Shown here piece by piece: positions 36,509-49,041 of a stretch of 64,000 nucleotides of DNA. The DNA lies in NCBI RefSeq assembly GCF_014041935.1, contig NZ_CP059491.1, positions 2,356,001 to 2,420,000 on the forward strand. Direction: 5' to 3'. The number at the start of each line of letters is the position of its first letter. Position 1 is the first letter of the stretch. Made by a program: the position numbers and the translations under genes. The notes under the pieces were generated by a model. That model was not told the origin of the DNA, ran no database searches, and worked only from the letters and a program-made list of their open reading frames with translations. This DNA is from Gordonia jinghuaiqii. GTDB lineage: Bacteria; Actinomycetota; Actinomycetes; Mycobacteriales; Mycobacteriaceae.

Positions 36509-37474
36509 TCAGGACATACGGGCGGCCCCGGACAACTCGGTGACCGTGACGCCGGACAGGTCGAGATGGTCGGGGGTGGGTGCCTGGGTGCCGGCGAGGG
36601 CGGCCGCGGCAGCGCCGTAGGCCACCGCATGCCGCAGGCACTCCGGTAGTGAGGCGCCGCCGGTCTGGGCGATCAGGAAACCGGCGAGTGAGGAATCACC
36701 GGCACCCACCGTGCTGCGGGGGACGATGGGCGGCGGGGTGGCGCTCCACGTGCCCGACGCGGTGACCAGCACGGCGCCGGCGGCGCCCAGGGTCGCGAGG
36801 ACGTGGCCACCGATCCGGTCGACCAGCCTGGCCGCGGCTTCGACGATGGGGCCGAAGTCGTTGCGGGCGAGCGCTTCCCGCAGTTTCTCCGGGTCGGTAC
36901 CGGTCAGTTCGGCGAGTTCGTCCTCGTTGGGTTTGATCAGGTCGACGCGTCCGTCGGCGGCTGCGCGGAGCGGCTCGCCGGAGGTGTCCACCGCGACCCG
37001 GCAGCCGGCGAGTGCGAGGTCGTCGGCCATCGTTCGGTACCAGTCGTCAGGTACCCCCGGCGGCAGCGAACCGCACAGCGTGACCCACTGCGCGGTCCCG
37101 GCCCGGGCGCCGATGAGTGCGGCGAGCGACTCGAGGTGCGCGGGGGTGAGGGCGACGCCCGGAGCGTTGATCTTGGTGGTGGTGCCGTCGGCCTCGGCAA
37201 TGGTGATGTTGGAGCGGACCTCGTCGTCCACGGGCACGGCGTCGTAGGGCAGTCCGAGGTCGTCGAGCGCCGCCAGCAGCGGGTCTCCCGCGCGAGCAGG
37301 CAACAGCGCCCGGGTGGCCAGTCCGGCGGCGGCGGCGACGCGGGACACGTTGACCCCCTTGCCTCCCGGCTCGGCGCGCACGACTCCGGCACGTTGCACC
37401 TCGCCGCGTCGGAGAGGGGTGGCGAGTTCGAGGGTGCGGTCCAGGCTGGGGTTGGCGGTGACGGTGAGGATCAT
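36509..37474 (-). CDS. fruK: 1-Phosphofructokinase
   Basis: Phosphorylates fructose-1-phosphate to the 1,6-bisphosphate. The 321-residue PfkB-family sugar kinase has MILTVTANPSLDRTLEL, the substrate motif 'AEPGGKGVNVSRVAAAAG', 'INAPGVALTP', and the C-terminal catalytic STVGAGDSSLAGFL with base Asp. Its start overlaps the fruR stop by 4 bases (ATGA), so regulator and enzyme are coupled. Confidence 0.95.
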   Translation of the reverse strand: MILTVTANPSLDRTLELATPLRRGEVQRAGVVRAEPGGKGVNVSRVAAAAGLATRALLPARAGDPLLAALDDLGLPYDAVPVDDEVRSNITIAEADGTTTKINAPGVALTPAHLESLAALIGARAGTAQWVTLCGSLPPGVPDDWYRTMADDLALAGCRVAVDTSGEPLRAAADGRVDLIKPNEDELAELTGTDPEKLREALARNDFGPIVEAAARLVDRIGGHVLATLGAAGAVLVTASGTWSATPPPIVPRSTVGAGDSSLAGFLIAQTGGASLPECLRHAVAYGAAAAALAGTQAPTPDHLDLSGVTVTELSGAARMS

Positions 37475-38268
37475 GCGATCACCACCTCGATGCCCCGCGC
37501 CGACAGCGCGGCCGAGAACGCCGGGTCGATCCGGTCGTCGGTGATGAGGACGTCGACGTCGTCGATGCCGGCGAAGGACAAGAGATCCTCGCGCTGCATC
37601 TTGGAACTGTCGGCCAGCACGACGACCTGCCGCGCGGCGGCGACCATGGCCGTCTTGACGGCCGCCTCCGCCGGATCCGGCGTGGACAATCCGTGGGCCT
37701 CGCTGAGCCCGTTGGTGCCGATGAACGCGGTGCTCACCCGCAGCCGGGTCACCGCGGCAACGGTGTCGGCGCCGACCGTGGCCTGGGTCAGACCCCGTAC
37801 CCGGCCGCCGAGCGCGTGGAGACCGGTGCGGGGGCGACCCGCGAGGAGTCCGGCGATCGGCAGGCTGTTGGTGATGATCGTCAGGTCATGGTCGCGACCC
37901 GTCGGCTCGGCGGCCCGATAGGTGATCGTCGCCTCGGCGGCGCGGTAGGTGGTGGTGCCGGCATCGAACAGCACCGATCCGCCTTCGGGCGGGAGGAACC
38001 GGACCGCGGCACGGCCGATCGCCGCCTTCTGTTCGACCTGGCTGGACTCGCGCTCGTCGATGCCCAGCTCGCCGACCACGCGCATGACCTCGGCGCGCAC
38101 CGCGCCGCCGTGCACTCGCTGGAGATGGCCGGTGCGCTCGAGCACGGCGAGATCGCGACGAACCGTCTCACTGGTGACGTCGAACTTCTCGGCGAGCGCG
38201 GCGACGGACGCGCGTCCGGCGACGCGCACCTCGTCCACGATTGCCTGCTGTCTCTCCTCGGCGTACAC
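37471..38268 (-). CDS. fruR: DeoR-family fructose operon repressor FruR
   Basis: A 265-residue DeoR-type repressor. The N-terminal helix-turn-helix is YAEERQQAIVDEVRVAGRAS then 'VAALAEKFDVTSETVRRDLAVLERTGHLQRVHGGAV'; the C-terminal sugar-phosphate-binding domain has 'VLFDAGTTTYRAAEATI' and 'IITNSLPIAGLL', and an effector such as fructose-1-phosphate is expected. A duplicated TYRAAEAT/TYRAAEPT stretch sits after DAGTT. GTG 38268 starts the fru operon and is divergent from ptsI, as in Corynebacterium glutamicum. Confidence 0.93.
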   Translation of the reverse strand: MYAEERQQAIVDEVRVAGRASVAALAEKFDVTSETVRRDLAVLERTGHLQRVHGGAVRAEVMRVVGELGIDERESSQVEQKAAIGRAAVRFLPPEGGSVLFDAGTTTYRAAEATITYRAAEPTGRDHDLTIITNSLPIAGLLAGRPRTGLHALGGRVRGLTQATVGADTVAAVTRLRVSTAFIGTNGLSEAHGLSTPDPAEAAVKTAMVAAARQVVVLADSSKMQREDLLSFAGIDDVDVLITDDRIDPAFSAALSARGIEVVIA

Positions 38269-38355
38269 ACCGGCTCCGATCTGCGTCTCCGTGCGTCCCC
38301 TTGTTGATCCGTGTGGGTTCGCATGTTGTAGTAACTGTGTTTACGCCTGTTTGTG

Positions 38356-38367
38356 TTGACAAGTCAA
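38356..38367. promoter_or_regulatory. Candidate FruR operator in the fruR-ptsI gap
   Basis: TTGAC-AA-GTCAA, a perfect inverted repeat. Its left half also reads as a -35 (TTGACA), with TAACGG 16 bases downstream as a possible -10 for ptsI. Location between the divergent repressor and ptsI genes fits FruR control of both; binding is not demonstrated. Confidence 0.5.
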
Positions 38368-38458
38368 GCTCTTTTTGTAACGGTGGTCACATCGGCGCGA
38401 AGATGGAGTCGGATCTCACAGATCCGGACCTGCGCGGCAACGATCGAGAGGTATCGAG

Positions 38459-40171
38459 ATGGCGAACACCGAGATGGTCCAGACGCTGACCGGGACGCCG
38501 GTCGTCGGCGGGCTGGCGTACGGGCCCGCGGTCTGGCCGGGTGCGCGACCCGACCATTCCGCTCAGACCCTCGGCACCGGCGTCGAGATCGCCGAGGATC
38601 GACGAGCCGACGAGGTCGCCCGGTTCGTGAACGCCGCGAGTGTGGTCGCGGGCAGGCTTCGCGAGCGTGCGTCGCAGAACACCGGGGCCGCCGGCGAGGT
38701 GCTCACGGCGACCGCCGGGCTCGCCGAGGACCGCGGGTGGATCGGAGCGGCCTCGGGTCTCATCGCCAAGGGTGCGACGGCGGAATCGGCCGCCGTCGCG
38801 GCGACCAAACAATTCGCCGAGGTGTTCACCAAGCTCGGCGGGCTGATGGCCGAGCGGGTCACCGACCTCAACGACGTCCGTGACCGGGTACTCGCCGAAC
38901 TGCTGGGACTGCCCGAGCCGGGGGTACCCACGCCCGAGGTGCCGTCGGTCCTGCTCGCCGACGACCTCGCTCCCGCTGACACCGCGGGGCTCGATCCGTC
39001 GACGACGATCGCACTGGTCACCCGTCTCGGGGGGCCGACCAGCCACACCGCGATCATCGCGCGCCAGCTGGGTATCCCGTGCGTCGTGGCGGTGGCCGGA
39101 CTCGCCGCGGTGGCCGCAGGCACCGACATCCTCGTCGACGGCAACACCGGGGAGATCGAGATCGCCCCGGATGTCGTCCGGGCGCGGGCACGGGTCACCG
39201 GACATCGGGATCACGCCGCGACCGTCGCACGCTGGACGGGCCCCGGTCGCACCGCCGACGGGGTCGCGGTCTCGGTGCTGGCGAATGTCGCCGACGGCGC
39301 ATCGGCTCGGGCCGCCGCCGATCATCCCGTCGAGGGCGTCGGGCTCTTCCGTACCGAGTTGGCCTTCCTCGAGCGAGCCGACGAGCCGTCCGTGGACGAG
39401 CAGGCCCGTATCTACGGGGAGGTTCTCGGAGCCTTCGACGGCCGGAAGGTGGTGGTGCGGACGCTCGACGCGGGCTCGGACAAGCCGTTGCGGTTCGTGA
39501 CCCAGCCGGAGGAGGCCAATCCGGCCCTCGGGGTGCGCGGAGACCGGATCGCGCTGGCGCATCCCGAGATCCGCGCACATCAGCTCGATGCGATCGCGCT
39601 GGCGGCCGAGCACACGACCACGAAACCATGGGTGATGGCGCCGATGATCGCCTCGCCCGCCGAGGCCGCGGCGTTCGCCGCGGAGGTCCGCGGGCGCGGC
39701 CTGGTGGCCGGGGTCATGGTCGAGGTGCCGGCTGCGGCCATCCTCGCACCGGCGATCCTGGCCGAGGTCGACTTCGTGTCCATCGGCACCAACGACCTGA
39801 CGCAGTACACGATGGCGGCCGACCGGATGTCCGCCGATCTCGCGTCGTTGACCGACCCGTGGCAACCGGCCGTCCTACACCTGATCGCGATGGTCGCGCG
39901 GGCAGGGCGCGATCAGGGCAAACCGGTGGGAGTGTGTGGCGAGGCGGCCGCCGACCCGAACCTCGCGTGTGTGCTGGTGGGGCTGGGTGTCACGTCGCTG
40001 TCGAGTGCGCCGGCGGCGGCCGCGGCGGTCGGGGCGCGGCTCGGCCGGGTCACCTCCACGGAGTGCCGGGCGGCGGCCGACGCCGCCTTGGCCACCGCCG
40101 ACCCGGCTGCGGCCCGGATGGCGGCAACCGCAGTGCTCGACGGTGCGAGCGACCGAACGGATGAGCCGTAG
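38459..40171 (+). CDS. ptsI: PTS enzyme I
   Basis: Phosphoenolpyruvate-protein phosphotransferase, 570 residues. It autophosphorylates at His196 in GGPTSHTAIIAR and charges HPr. The PEP-binding C-terminal domain shows 'GVGLFRTELAFLER', 'VRTLDAGSDKPLRF', 'ANPALGVRG', 'FVSIGTNDLTQYTMAADR' and the active-site Cys in GVCGEAAAD. ATG 38459 has GAGAGG 7 bases upstream. With ptsH and fruA this makes a full PEP-to-fructose chain in 6 kb. It converges on lexA with one base between the stop codons. Confidence 0.95.
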   Translation: MANTEMVQTLTGTPVVGGLAYGPAVWPGARPDHSAQTLGTGVEIAEDRRADEVARFVNAASVVAGRLRERASQNTGAAGEVLTATAGLAEDRGWIGAASGLIAKGATAESAAVAATKQFAEVFTKLGGLMAERVTDLNDVRDRVLAELLGLPEPGVPTPEVPSVLLADDLAPADTAGLDPSTTIALVTRLGGPTSHTAIIARQLGIPCVVAVAGLAAVAAGTDILVDGNTGEIEIAPDVVRARARVTGHRDHAATVARWTGPGRTADGVAVSVLANVADGASARAAADHPVEGVGLFRTELAFLERADEPSVDEQARIYGEVLGAFDGRKVVVRTLDAGSDKPLRFVTQPEEANPALGVRGDRIALAHPEIRAHQLDAIALAAEHTTTKPWVMAPMIASPAEAAAFAAEVRGRGLVAGVMVEVPAAAILAPAILAEVDFVSIGTNDLTQYTMAADRMSADLASLTDPWQPAVLHLIAMVARAGRDQGKPVGVCGEAAADPNLACVLVGLGVTSLSSAPAAAAAVGARLGRVTSTECRAAADAALATADPAAARMAATAVLDGASDRTDEP

Positions 40172-40172
40172 G

Positions 40173-40880
40173 TCAGATCCGCCGCATCACGGTGACGACC
40201 TTGCCGAGAATGACGGCGTCGTTGCCCGGGATCGGATCGAACAGTTCGTTGTGGGGCATCAGCCAGACGTTGCCCTTCTGGCGCTTGAACGTCTTGACCG
40301 TCGCCTCCCCGTCGATCATCGCGGCGACGATGTCGCCGTTGTCGGCCACGTTCTGCTGACGGACGACCACCCAGTCGCCGTCGCAGATGGCGGCGTCGAT
40401 CATCGACTCACCGACGACGCGCAGCAGGAACAGTGACCCCTCGCCGACGAGTTCGCGGGGGAGCGGGAAGACGTCCTCCACTGCTTCCTCGGCCAGGATG
40501 GGACCGCCGGCGGCGATCCGTCCCAGGACGGGGACGAATGTGGGCACGGGCAGGTCACCCGCGGTCGGGGTGGCCGGTGACGGCGGCTCGCTCGGCGCGA
40601 TGTTGACCGCACGCGGACGGTTGGCGTCGCGTTTGAGAAGACCCTTGCGTTCGAGCGTGCGGAGCTGATGGGCCACCGACGACGTCGAGTTCAGGCCGAC
40701 CTCGTCGCCGATCTCCCGGATGCTCGGCGGGTACCCGCGCTCGCGCACCGACTTGCGGATCACCTCGAGCACGCCACGCTGCCGCGGGGTCAGAGAGGCC
40801 TCTGCGGCCACCACATCGACCGGGGCCGCGTGCTCGTCGGCGCCCCGCGCCCCTGTGCGCTTATCGCCGGTCTCGCTCAT
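40173..40880 (-). CDS. lexA: SOS repressor LexA
   Basis: A 235-residue repressor. An extended N-terminus of about 27 residues precedes the winged helix ('[34 protein letters not shown]' then '[13 protein letters not shown]'). The peptidase domain has the cleavage site Ala124-Gly125 in [11 protein letters not shown], nucleophile Ser159 in GESMIDAAI, and Lys196 in ATVKTFK. Self-cleavage is triggered by RecA filaments. It has a TAGGCT -10 (40948-40953) with a LexA box 20-35 bases upstream of it, indicating autoregulation. Confidence 0.97.
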   Translation of the reverse strand: MSETGDKRTGARGADEHAAPVDVVAAEASLTPRQRGVLEVIRKSVRERGYPPSIREIGDEVGLNSTSSVAHQLRTLERKGLLKRDANRPRAVNIAPSEPPSPATPTAGDLPVPTFVPVLGRIAAGGPILAEEAVEDVFPLPRELVGEGSLFLLRVVGESMIDAAICDGDWVVVRQQNVADNGDIVAAMIDGEATVKTFKRQKGNVWLMPHNELFDPIPGNDAVILGKVVTVMRRI

Positions 40881-40947
40881 GTTCGGTTCCTCTCGTGGTC
40901 AGACCTGGTGGTCGGAACGTGCTGGTAGACGCCTTGGCCTGGAGCCG

Positions 40948-40953
40948 AGCCTA
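40948..40953 (-). promoter_or_regulatory. -10 hexamer of lexA
   Basis: TAGGCT on the minus strand, about 68 bases before the lexA ATG. The LexA box at 40973-40988 covers the matching -35 position. Confidence 0.5.
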
Positions 40954-40972
40954 GCGGAGAAGAACCCGCACC

Positions 40973-40988
40973 TCAAACATTTGTTCGA
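40973..40988. promoter_or_regulatory. LexA box 1 (lexA / LysM gene)
   Basis: TCAAAC-ATTT-GTTCGA, one mismatch from TCGAAC-N4-GTTCGA. It overlaps the -35 region of lexA and lies 15 bases upstream of the RecA-NDp element of the LysM gene. Confidence 0.82.
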
Positions 40989-41002
40989 TGTGTCGCGAGA
41001 CT

Positions 41003-41025
41003 TTGTCGGGATCTCATGCTACAAA
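41003..41025 (+). promoter_or_regulatory. RecA-NDp-like (PafBC-type) promoter of the LysM gene
   Basis: TTGTCGGGA-N8-TACAAA. The first seven bases and the N8 spacing match TTGTCRGTG-N8-TANNNT; the last base of the -10 is A instead of T. Transcription would start near 41032, 87 bases before ATG 41119. Confidence 0.6.
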
Positions 41026-41041
41026 TTCGAACATCAGTGCA

Positions 41042-41057
41042 TCGAACACCTGATCGA
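41042..41057. promoter_or_regulatory. LexA box 2 (LysM gene)
   Basis: TCGAAC-ACCT-GATCGA, one mismatch from the SOS box. It lies just downstream of the predicted start of the RecA-NDp transcript, where bound LexA could block elongation or a second promoter. Confidence 0.7.
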
Positions 41058-41118
41058 TGTTCGATGGTCGACCGTACATCCGCAACCGACGTCCCGACTG
41101 GACACAACGGAGGGCACC

Positions 41119-41694
41119 ATGCGTACCGCCACTCTCATCGATCCCACCCGTACCGAGCGCCCATACACCGACGGTGCACCCGGCGACGGCTCCTACACCG
41201 GTCCGGCCGGCCGCCTGCGCACCGACCGGACGCGCACCCCGGCGCTGCGTACCGATGGCCGCCGTCCGGCGGACAACCGCCCGGTACCGCGTTCGGCGCT
41301 GCAGGCCCCGCGCGTGGGCGGCACCGCGTGCTCGACGCCGGTGGGGACGCGCGGTCGCGGTCCCGTGATCGCCGAACGTGCCGTGATCGCCGAGCGTGCC
41401 GTGATCCGCAGGCGCCGTCGCACCGCGGTGGCGATCCTCGCCGGTGTCGGGCTGGCGCTGGCCGTGTGGGTCATCGGTGTCGTCGGTCAGAATTACGCCG
41501 CGTCGATGACCCCGACCGCGGTCAGTACCGAGGTCGTACATGTGCGGTCGGGCGAGTCCTTGAGCACCATCGCCTCGCGCGTCGCCCCGGATATGCCGCG
41601 CGAGGTCGTCGTCGACGACATCGTCGCGCTGAACGATCTCGGATCGAGCGCGTTGCGCGTCGGACAGCCGCTGCTCACCCCTCTGTACCGCTGA
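41119..41694 (+). CDS. SOS-controlled LysM protein (Rv2719c/ChiZ- or DivS-like division inhibitor)
   Basis: A 191-residue single-pass membrane protein: a long basic, disordered cytoplasmic part (1-95), the Arg cluster RRRRRT, one transmembrane helix (about 101-121, VAILAGVGLALAVWVIGVV), then an extracellular LysM domain (VVHVRSGESLSTIASRVAP ... GQPLLTPLYR). Divergent from lexA with LexA boxes between, it occupies the place of mycobacterial Rv2719c and corynebacterial DivS, which halt septation during DNA damage. ATG 41119 is preceded by GGAGGG. Function is inferred from position and architecture. Confidence 0.85.
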   Translation: MRTATLIDPTRTERPYTDGAPGDGSYTGPAGRLRTDRTRTPALRTDGRRPADNRPVPRSALQAPRVGGTACSTPVGTRGRGPVIAERAVIAERAVIRRRRRTAVAILAGVGLALAVWVIGVVGQNYAASMTPTAVSTEVVHVRSGESLSTIASRVAPDMPREVVVDDIVALNDLGSSALRVGQPLLTPLYR

Positions 41695-41793
41695 GGCCGG
41701 GCGGTATCCTCGATGTCACAGGGACCAGCCGACAATCGGCCGGGCGCGCGGTTGTGCTGCGTCAGAGCGTCCCGCGACCTGCGTGAGGATACG

Positions 41794-42282
41794 ATGCGCT
41801 GCCCCTTCTGCAAGAACGACGACACCAAGGTCATCGACTCGCGTGTCGCTGATGAGGGGCAGGCCATCCGGCGGCGCCGCTCCTGTGTGGAGTGTGGCCG
41901 ACGCTTCTCCACGGTCGAGAGCGCCGTGCTCGCGGTGGTCAAACGCAACGGAGTCACCGAACCCTTCAGTCGCGAGAAGGTGATGCGCGGGGTTCGTCGC
42001 GCATGTCAGGGCCGGCATGTCGCCGAGGATGCACTCGCCCAGCTGGCACAACAGGTCGAGGACACCGTCCGGGCCAGCGGCTCGGCCGAGATCCCCAGCA
42101 ACGAGGTCGGTCTGGCCATTCTCGGTCCGCTGCGCGACCTCGACGAGGTGGCCTACCTGCGGTTCGCCTCGGTCTACCGCTCGTTCGATTCGGTCGAGGA
42201 CTTCCAGCGCGAGATCGACGACCTGCGGGCCGCCTCGAAGCCTCCGTCGGATTCAGGTCCCCAGGCCGGCGAACGCGCCGTG

Positions 42283-42309
<27 letters not shown>
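41794..42309 (+). CDS. nrdR: Transcriptional repressor NrdR
   Basis: ATP/dATP-sensing zinc-ribbon repressor of ribonucleotide reductase genes. The 171-residue protein has the zinc finger [17 protein letters not shown] with a second pair in SCVECGRRF, and an ATP-cone: '[24 protein letters not shown]' and '[22 protein letters not shown]'. ATG 41794 has a GTGAGG site. The last 20 residues are variable and the final 27 bases overlap the end of convergent hrpA. No ribonucleotide reductase gene is in the window. Confidence 0.95.
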
Positions 42310-46335
<4,026 letters not shown>

Positions 46336-46417
46336 GATCCTCCCAGGATATGGGTCGGCGGAATCCGCGCTCACCCTGGTGGCCGCGCCCCGCGTCCCGC
46401 CCGGCATCATGGTGGGC

Positions 46418-47686
46418 ATGTCTGATTCATCAGCAACAAGCACCGAGCCCACGATTCCCGGGGGCGCGCTCTGGCACGGCTTCGCCGACATGGGCGCGGT
46501 CAGTGCCTCCGGCCCCTTCGTCGTCACCAGGGGTGAGGGCGCCCGGATCTTCGATCGCGACGGCAACTCCTACCTCGACGCGACGGCCGGCCTGTGGTTC
46601 ACCAATGTCGGACACGGCCGGACCGAGATCGCCGACGCGGTCGCGGCGCAGCTCGGCAACCTCGCGCACTACTCCAACTTCGGCGACATCGCGAGCGACG
46701 TCACCCTGCAGCTCGCCGACGAACTCGCCCGGATCGCGCCGGTGCCGGGCTCGAAGATCTTCTTCACCTCCGGCGGCAGCGATTCGATCGACACCGCCGT
46801 CAAGCTCGCCCGACGCTACTGGGTGGAGCAGGGGCAGCCGTCCAAGAGGATGGTCGTCAGCCGCACCAAGGCCTACCACGGCATGCATGCCGCGGGTACC
46901 TCGCTGGCCGGTATCCCGCTGAACCACGACGGTTACGGCGAGCTCATGCACGACGTCCAGAACGTCGAGTGGGACGATGCGAAGAGTCTTCTGGGCCTCG
47001 TGGAGCGGGTCGGGGCGGAGAACATCGCCGCGTTCTTCTGCGAGCCGATCATCGGCGCCGGCGGCATCTACCTGCCGCCGGAGGGCTACCTCGCCGAGGT
47101 GCGGTCGATCTGCCGCGACCACGACATCCTGTTCGTCGTCGACGAGGTCGTCACCGGGTTCGGCCGCATCGGCGGCGACTCCTGGTTCGCCTCCGCCCGT
47201 TTCGGTCTCGAACCCGACATGATCACCACCGCGAAGGGCCTCACCTCGGGCTACGTGCCGATGGGTGCGGTGTTCATCGCACCCCGGATCGCCGAGCCGT
47301 TCTTCGCCGGTGGGGTGTGGTGGCGTCACGGCTACACCTACGGCGGCCACGCCGCAGCGGCCGCGGCCGCCCTGGCCAATCTCGAGATCATCCGTCGCGA
47401 GAACCTGCTCGCCGAGGCGACACGTCTCGAGGGCGACCTCGCGGCCGCGCTCGCACCGCTGGCCGACCTGGATTCGGTGGCAGAGGTGCGCACCGGACTC
47501 GGCGCGGTCACCGCGGTGCAACTCGCCGATCCCGCCACCGCCCCGGCCACGGTCCTCCGACTGCGCGAACACGGCGTGAGCACGCGGGCCGCGGGGCAGG
47601 GCGCACTCCAGGTCTCACCGGCGTTCGTCATGACCACCGACGAGGTCGGCGAGCTCGCGGACCGGATGCGCGCCGCCCTCTCCTGA
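46418..47686 (+). CDS. Class III (omega-type) aminotransferase
   Basis: A 422-residue PLP enzyme of fold type I, class III. Visible are the N-terminal 'GALWHGFADMGAVSASGPFVVTRGEGARIFDRDGNSYLDATAGLW', 'FFTSGGSDSIDTAVKLAR', 'AFFCEPIIGAGGIYLPPEGY', 'LFVVDEVVTGFGRIG' with the PLP-ring Asp, and Lys273 in TTAKGLTSGYVPMG. Trp in GLWFTNVGHG resembles omega-amino-acid:pyruvate transaminases. The donor (beta-alanine, GABA or polyamine-like) is not determinable. It is divergent from hrpA and ends at a strong hairpin. Confidence 0.88.
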   Translation: MSDSSATSTEPTIPGGALWHGFADMGAVSASGPFVVTRGEGARIFDRDGNSYLDATAGLWFTNVGHGRTEIADAVAAQLGNLAHYSNFGDIASDVTLQLADELARIAPVPGSKIFFTSGGSDSIDTAVKLARRYWVEQGQPSKRMVVSRTKAYHGMHAAGTSLAGIPLNHDGYGELMHDVQNVEWDDAKSLLGLVERVGAENIAAFFCEPIIGAGGIYLPPEGYLAEVRSICRDHDILFVVDEVVTGFGRIGGDSWFASARFGLEPDMITTAKGLTSGYVPMGAVFIAPRIAEPFFAGGVWWRHGYTYGGHAAAAAAALANLEIIRRENLLAEATRLEGDLAAALAPLADLDSVAEVRTGLGAVTAVQLADPATAPATVLRLREHGVSTRAAGQGALQVSPAFVMTTDEVGELADRMRAALS

Positions 47687-47701
47687 AGTATCACAGACGA
47701 A

Positions 47702-47738
47702 TCAGGGCCCGGCCGCCGTTCTGGCAGCCGGGCCCTGA
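47702..47738. terminator. Bidirectional hairpin between the aminotransferase and ahpD genes
   Basis: A perfect 12-bp stem TCAGGGCCCGGC / GCCGGGCCCTGA with a 13-base loop, in the 77-base gap between two convergent genes, 15 bases after the aminotransferase stop. It works equally for both directions. No U-run. Confidence 0.8.
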
Positions 47739-47763
47739 CCCGTTGATGGTGCGCGTCAGCGGA

Positions 47764-48297
47764 TCACGCCTTGGCGAGCACCTCGGTGGTGGCGATCGCC
47801 TGGGCGACACCGGTCACGATCGCGGCGACCTTGAGCGCCTCGAGGATGGCCTCGCGCTCGACGCCGGCCTCGCGCAGGGTGTTCTCGTGGGCGGCGACGC
47901 AGTGGCCGCAACCGTTGATCGAGGACACCGCGAACGACCACAGCTCGAAGGCGGCCTTGTCGACGCCCGGGTTGCCGATGATGTTCATCCGCAGGCCGGC
48001 GCGCAGGTCGTCGTACTTGCCGTCGAGGAAGCCGCGACCGCGGTAGAACACGTTGTTCATACCCATGATCGACGCCGCGCCGAGGGCTGCGTTGTAGGCC
48101 TCGGCGGACAGGGTGTCAGCTGCCTCGTCGGCGATCTCGCTGAGCACCTTGGCATTCTGGGTGGCAGCGGCGGTCGACAGCAGCGTGCCCCACAGCTGCT
48201 CCTCGGTCAGCGCGGTGGTGCGGCTGATCGTGCCGAGGTTGAGCTTGAGGTCCTTCGCGTACTCGGGAAGGGCTTCCTTCAGATTGTCGATGCTCAT
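47764..48297 (-). CDS. ahpD: Alkyl hydroperoxidase AhpD
   Basis: Thiol oxidoreductase that regenerates AhpC (and links it to lipoyl-dependent reductant in Mycobacterium). The 177-residue protein keeps all known catalytic residues: Glu118, Cys130, His132, Cys133 and His137 in '[15 protein letters not shown]'. It begins 10 bases after ahpC and is its partner in the peroxide-defence operon. Confidence 0.96.
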   Translation of the reverse strand: MSIDNLKEALPEYAKDLKLNLGTISRTTALTEEQLWGTLLSTAAATQNAKVLSEIADEAADTLSAEAYNAALGAASIMGMNNVFYRGRGFLDGKYDDLRAGLRMNIIGNPGVDKAAFELWSFAVSSINGCGHCVAAHENTLREAGVEREAILEALKVAAIVTGVAQAIATTEVLAKA

Positions 48298-48307
48298 CGG
48301 TTCTCCT

Positions 48308-48895
48308 TTACGCGCCGGCGGACATGAGCTCACCGGCGTTGATCGTCGGGTCGCCCTTCTTCCAGTTGCAGGCACACAGCTCGTCGGACTGCAGGGCGTC
48401 GAGGACGCGCAGGACCTCGTCGACGTTGCGGCCGACCGAACCCGCGGTGACCGACACGAACTGGATCTCGTTGTTCGGGTCGACGATGAAGGTCGCACGG
48501 TCGGCGACTCCGTCGGCGTTGAGAACGCCACAGGCGGCAGCCAGTTCACGCTTGAGGTCGCTCATCATCGGGAACGGGAGGGTCTTGAGGTCCTCGTGCT
48601 GCGCGCGCCACTGGAAGTGCACGAACTCGTTGTCGACCGACGCGCCGAGGACCTGGGTGTCACGATCGGCGAACTCGTCGTTGAGCTTGCCGAATGCGGC
48701 GATCTCGGTCGGGCACACGAAGGTGAAGTCCTTGGGCCAGAAGAAGACGATGCGCCACTGTCCGGGATGGTCGTCGGAGGTGACGGTGGTGAAGTAGTCG
48801 TCGGGCTGCTGAGCATTGACCTTGCTGAGGTCGCCGCCGATGACAGCGGTGAGGTTGTAGGCGGGGAACTGGTCACCGATGGTGAGCAGGGCCAT
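48308..48895 (-). CDS. ahpC: Peroxiredoxin AhpC
   Basis: 2-Cys peroxiredoxin reducing hydrogen peroxide, organic peroxides and peroxynitrite. The 195 residues have peroxidatic Cys61 in FTFVCPTE and the actinobacterial pair Cys174/Cys176 in ELCACNW. A GAAGGAG site precedes ATG 48895. It is divergent from oxyR; TACATT at 48917-48922 (minus) is a plausible -10. Confidence 0.97.
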   Translation of the reverse strand: MALLTIGDQFPAYNLTAVIGGDLSKVNAQQPDDYFTTVTSDDHPGQWRIVFFWPKDFTFVCPTEIAAFGKLNDEFADRDTQVLGASVDNEFVHFQWRAQHEDLKTLPFPMMSDLKRELAAACGVLNADGVADRATFIVDPNNEIQFVSVTAGSVGRNVDEVLRVLDALQSDELCACNWKKGDPTINAGELMSAGA

Positions 48896-48916
48896 GTATC
48901 GCTCCTTCAGCTGAGA

Positions 48917-48922
48917 AATGTA
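48917..48922 (-). promoter_or_regulatory. Candidate -10 hexamer of ahpC
   Basis: TACATT on the minus strand, 21 bases before ATG 48895, leaving room for a short leader with the GAAGGAG ribosome binding site. Confidence 0.35.
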
Positions 48923-49007
48923 CTGGTATTGCGCGCGAAAGAATTTCGCGACGTACGGGTACCATCGTGCCGGAAAATCGGCAAAAGCGAAACGTGATGA
49001 GTAGCAC

Positions 49008-49013
49008 TACACT
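49008..49013 (+). promoter_or_regulatory. -10 hexamer of oxyR (leaderless)
   Basis: TACACT, 7 bases before ATG 49021; it decides this ATG over upstream in-frame starts. Confidence 0.55.
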
Positions 49014-49041
49014 GATAGCCATGCCCGATAAGACTTATCAG
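49012..49041. promoter_or_regulatory. Nested inverted repeats at the oxyR start (candidate OxyR autoregulatory site)
   Basis: An outer repeat CTGATA-N18-TATCAG encloses an inner one, GATAAG-A-CTTATC (49027-49039). The motif spans the -10, the transcription start and codons 1-7 of oxyR. GATAAG/CTTATC half sites are the type bound by mycobacterial OxyR in oxyR-ahpC regions. Confidence 0.45.

Noticed and set aside
41029..41048. A further TCGAAC (41028-41033) next to LexA box 2.
   Set aside because: The second half site is missing at the N4 distance; it is only a solitary half site.
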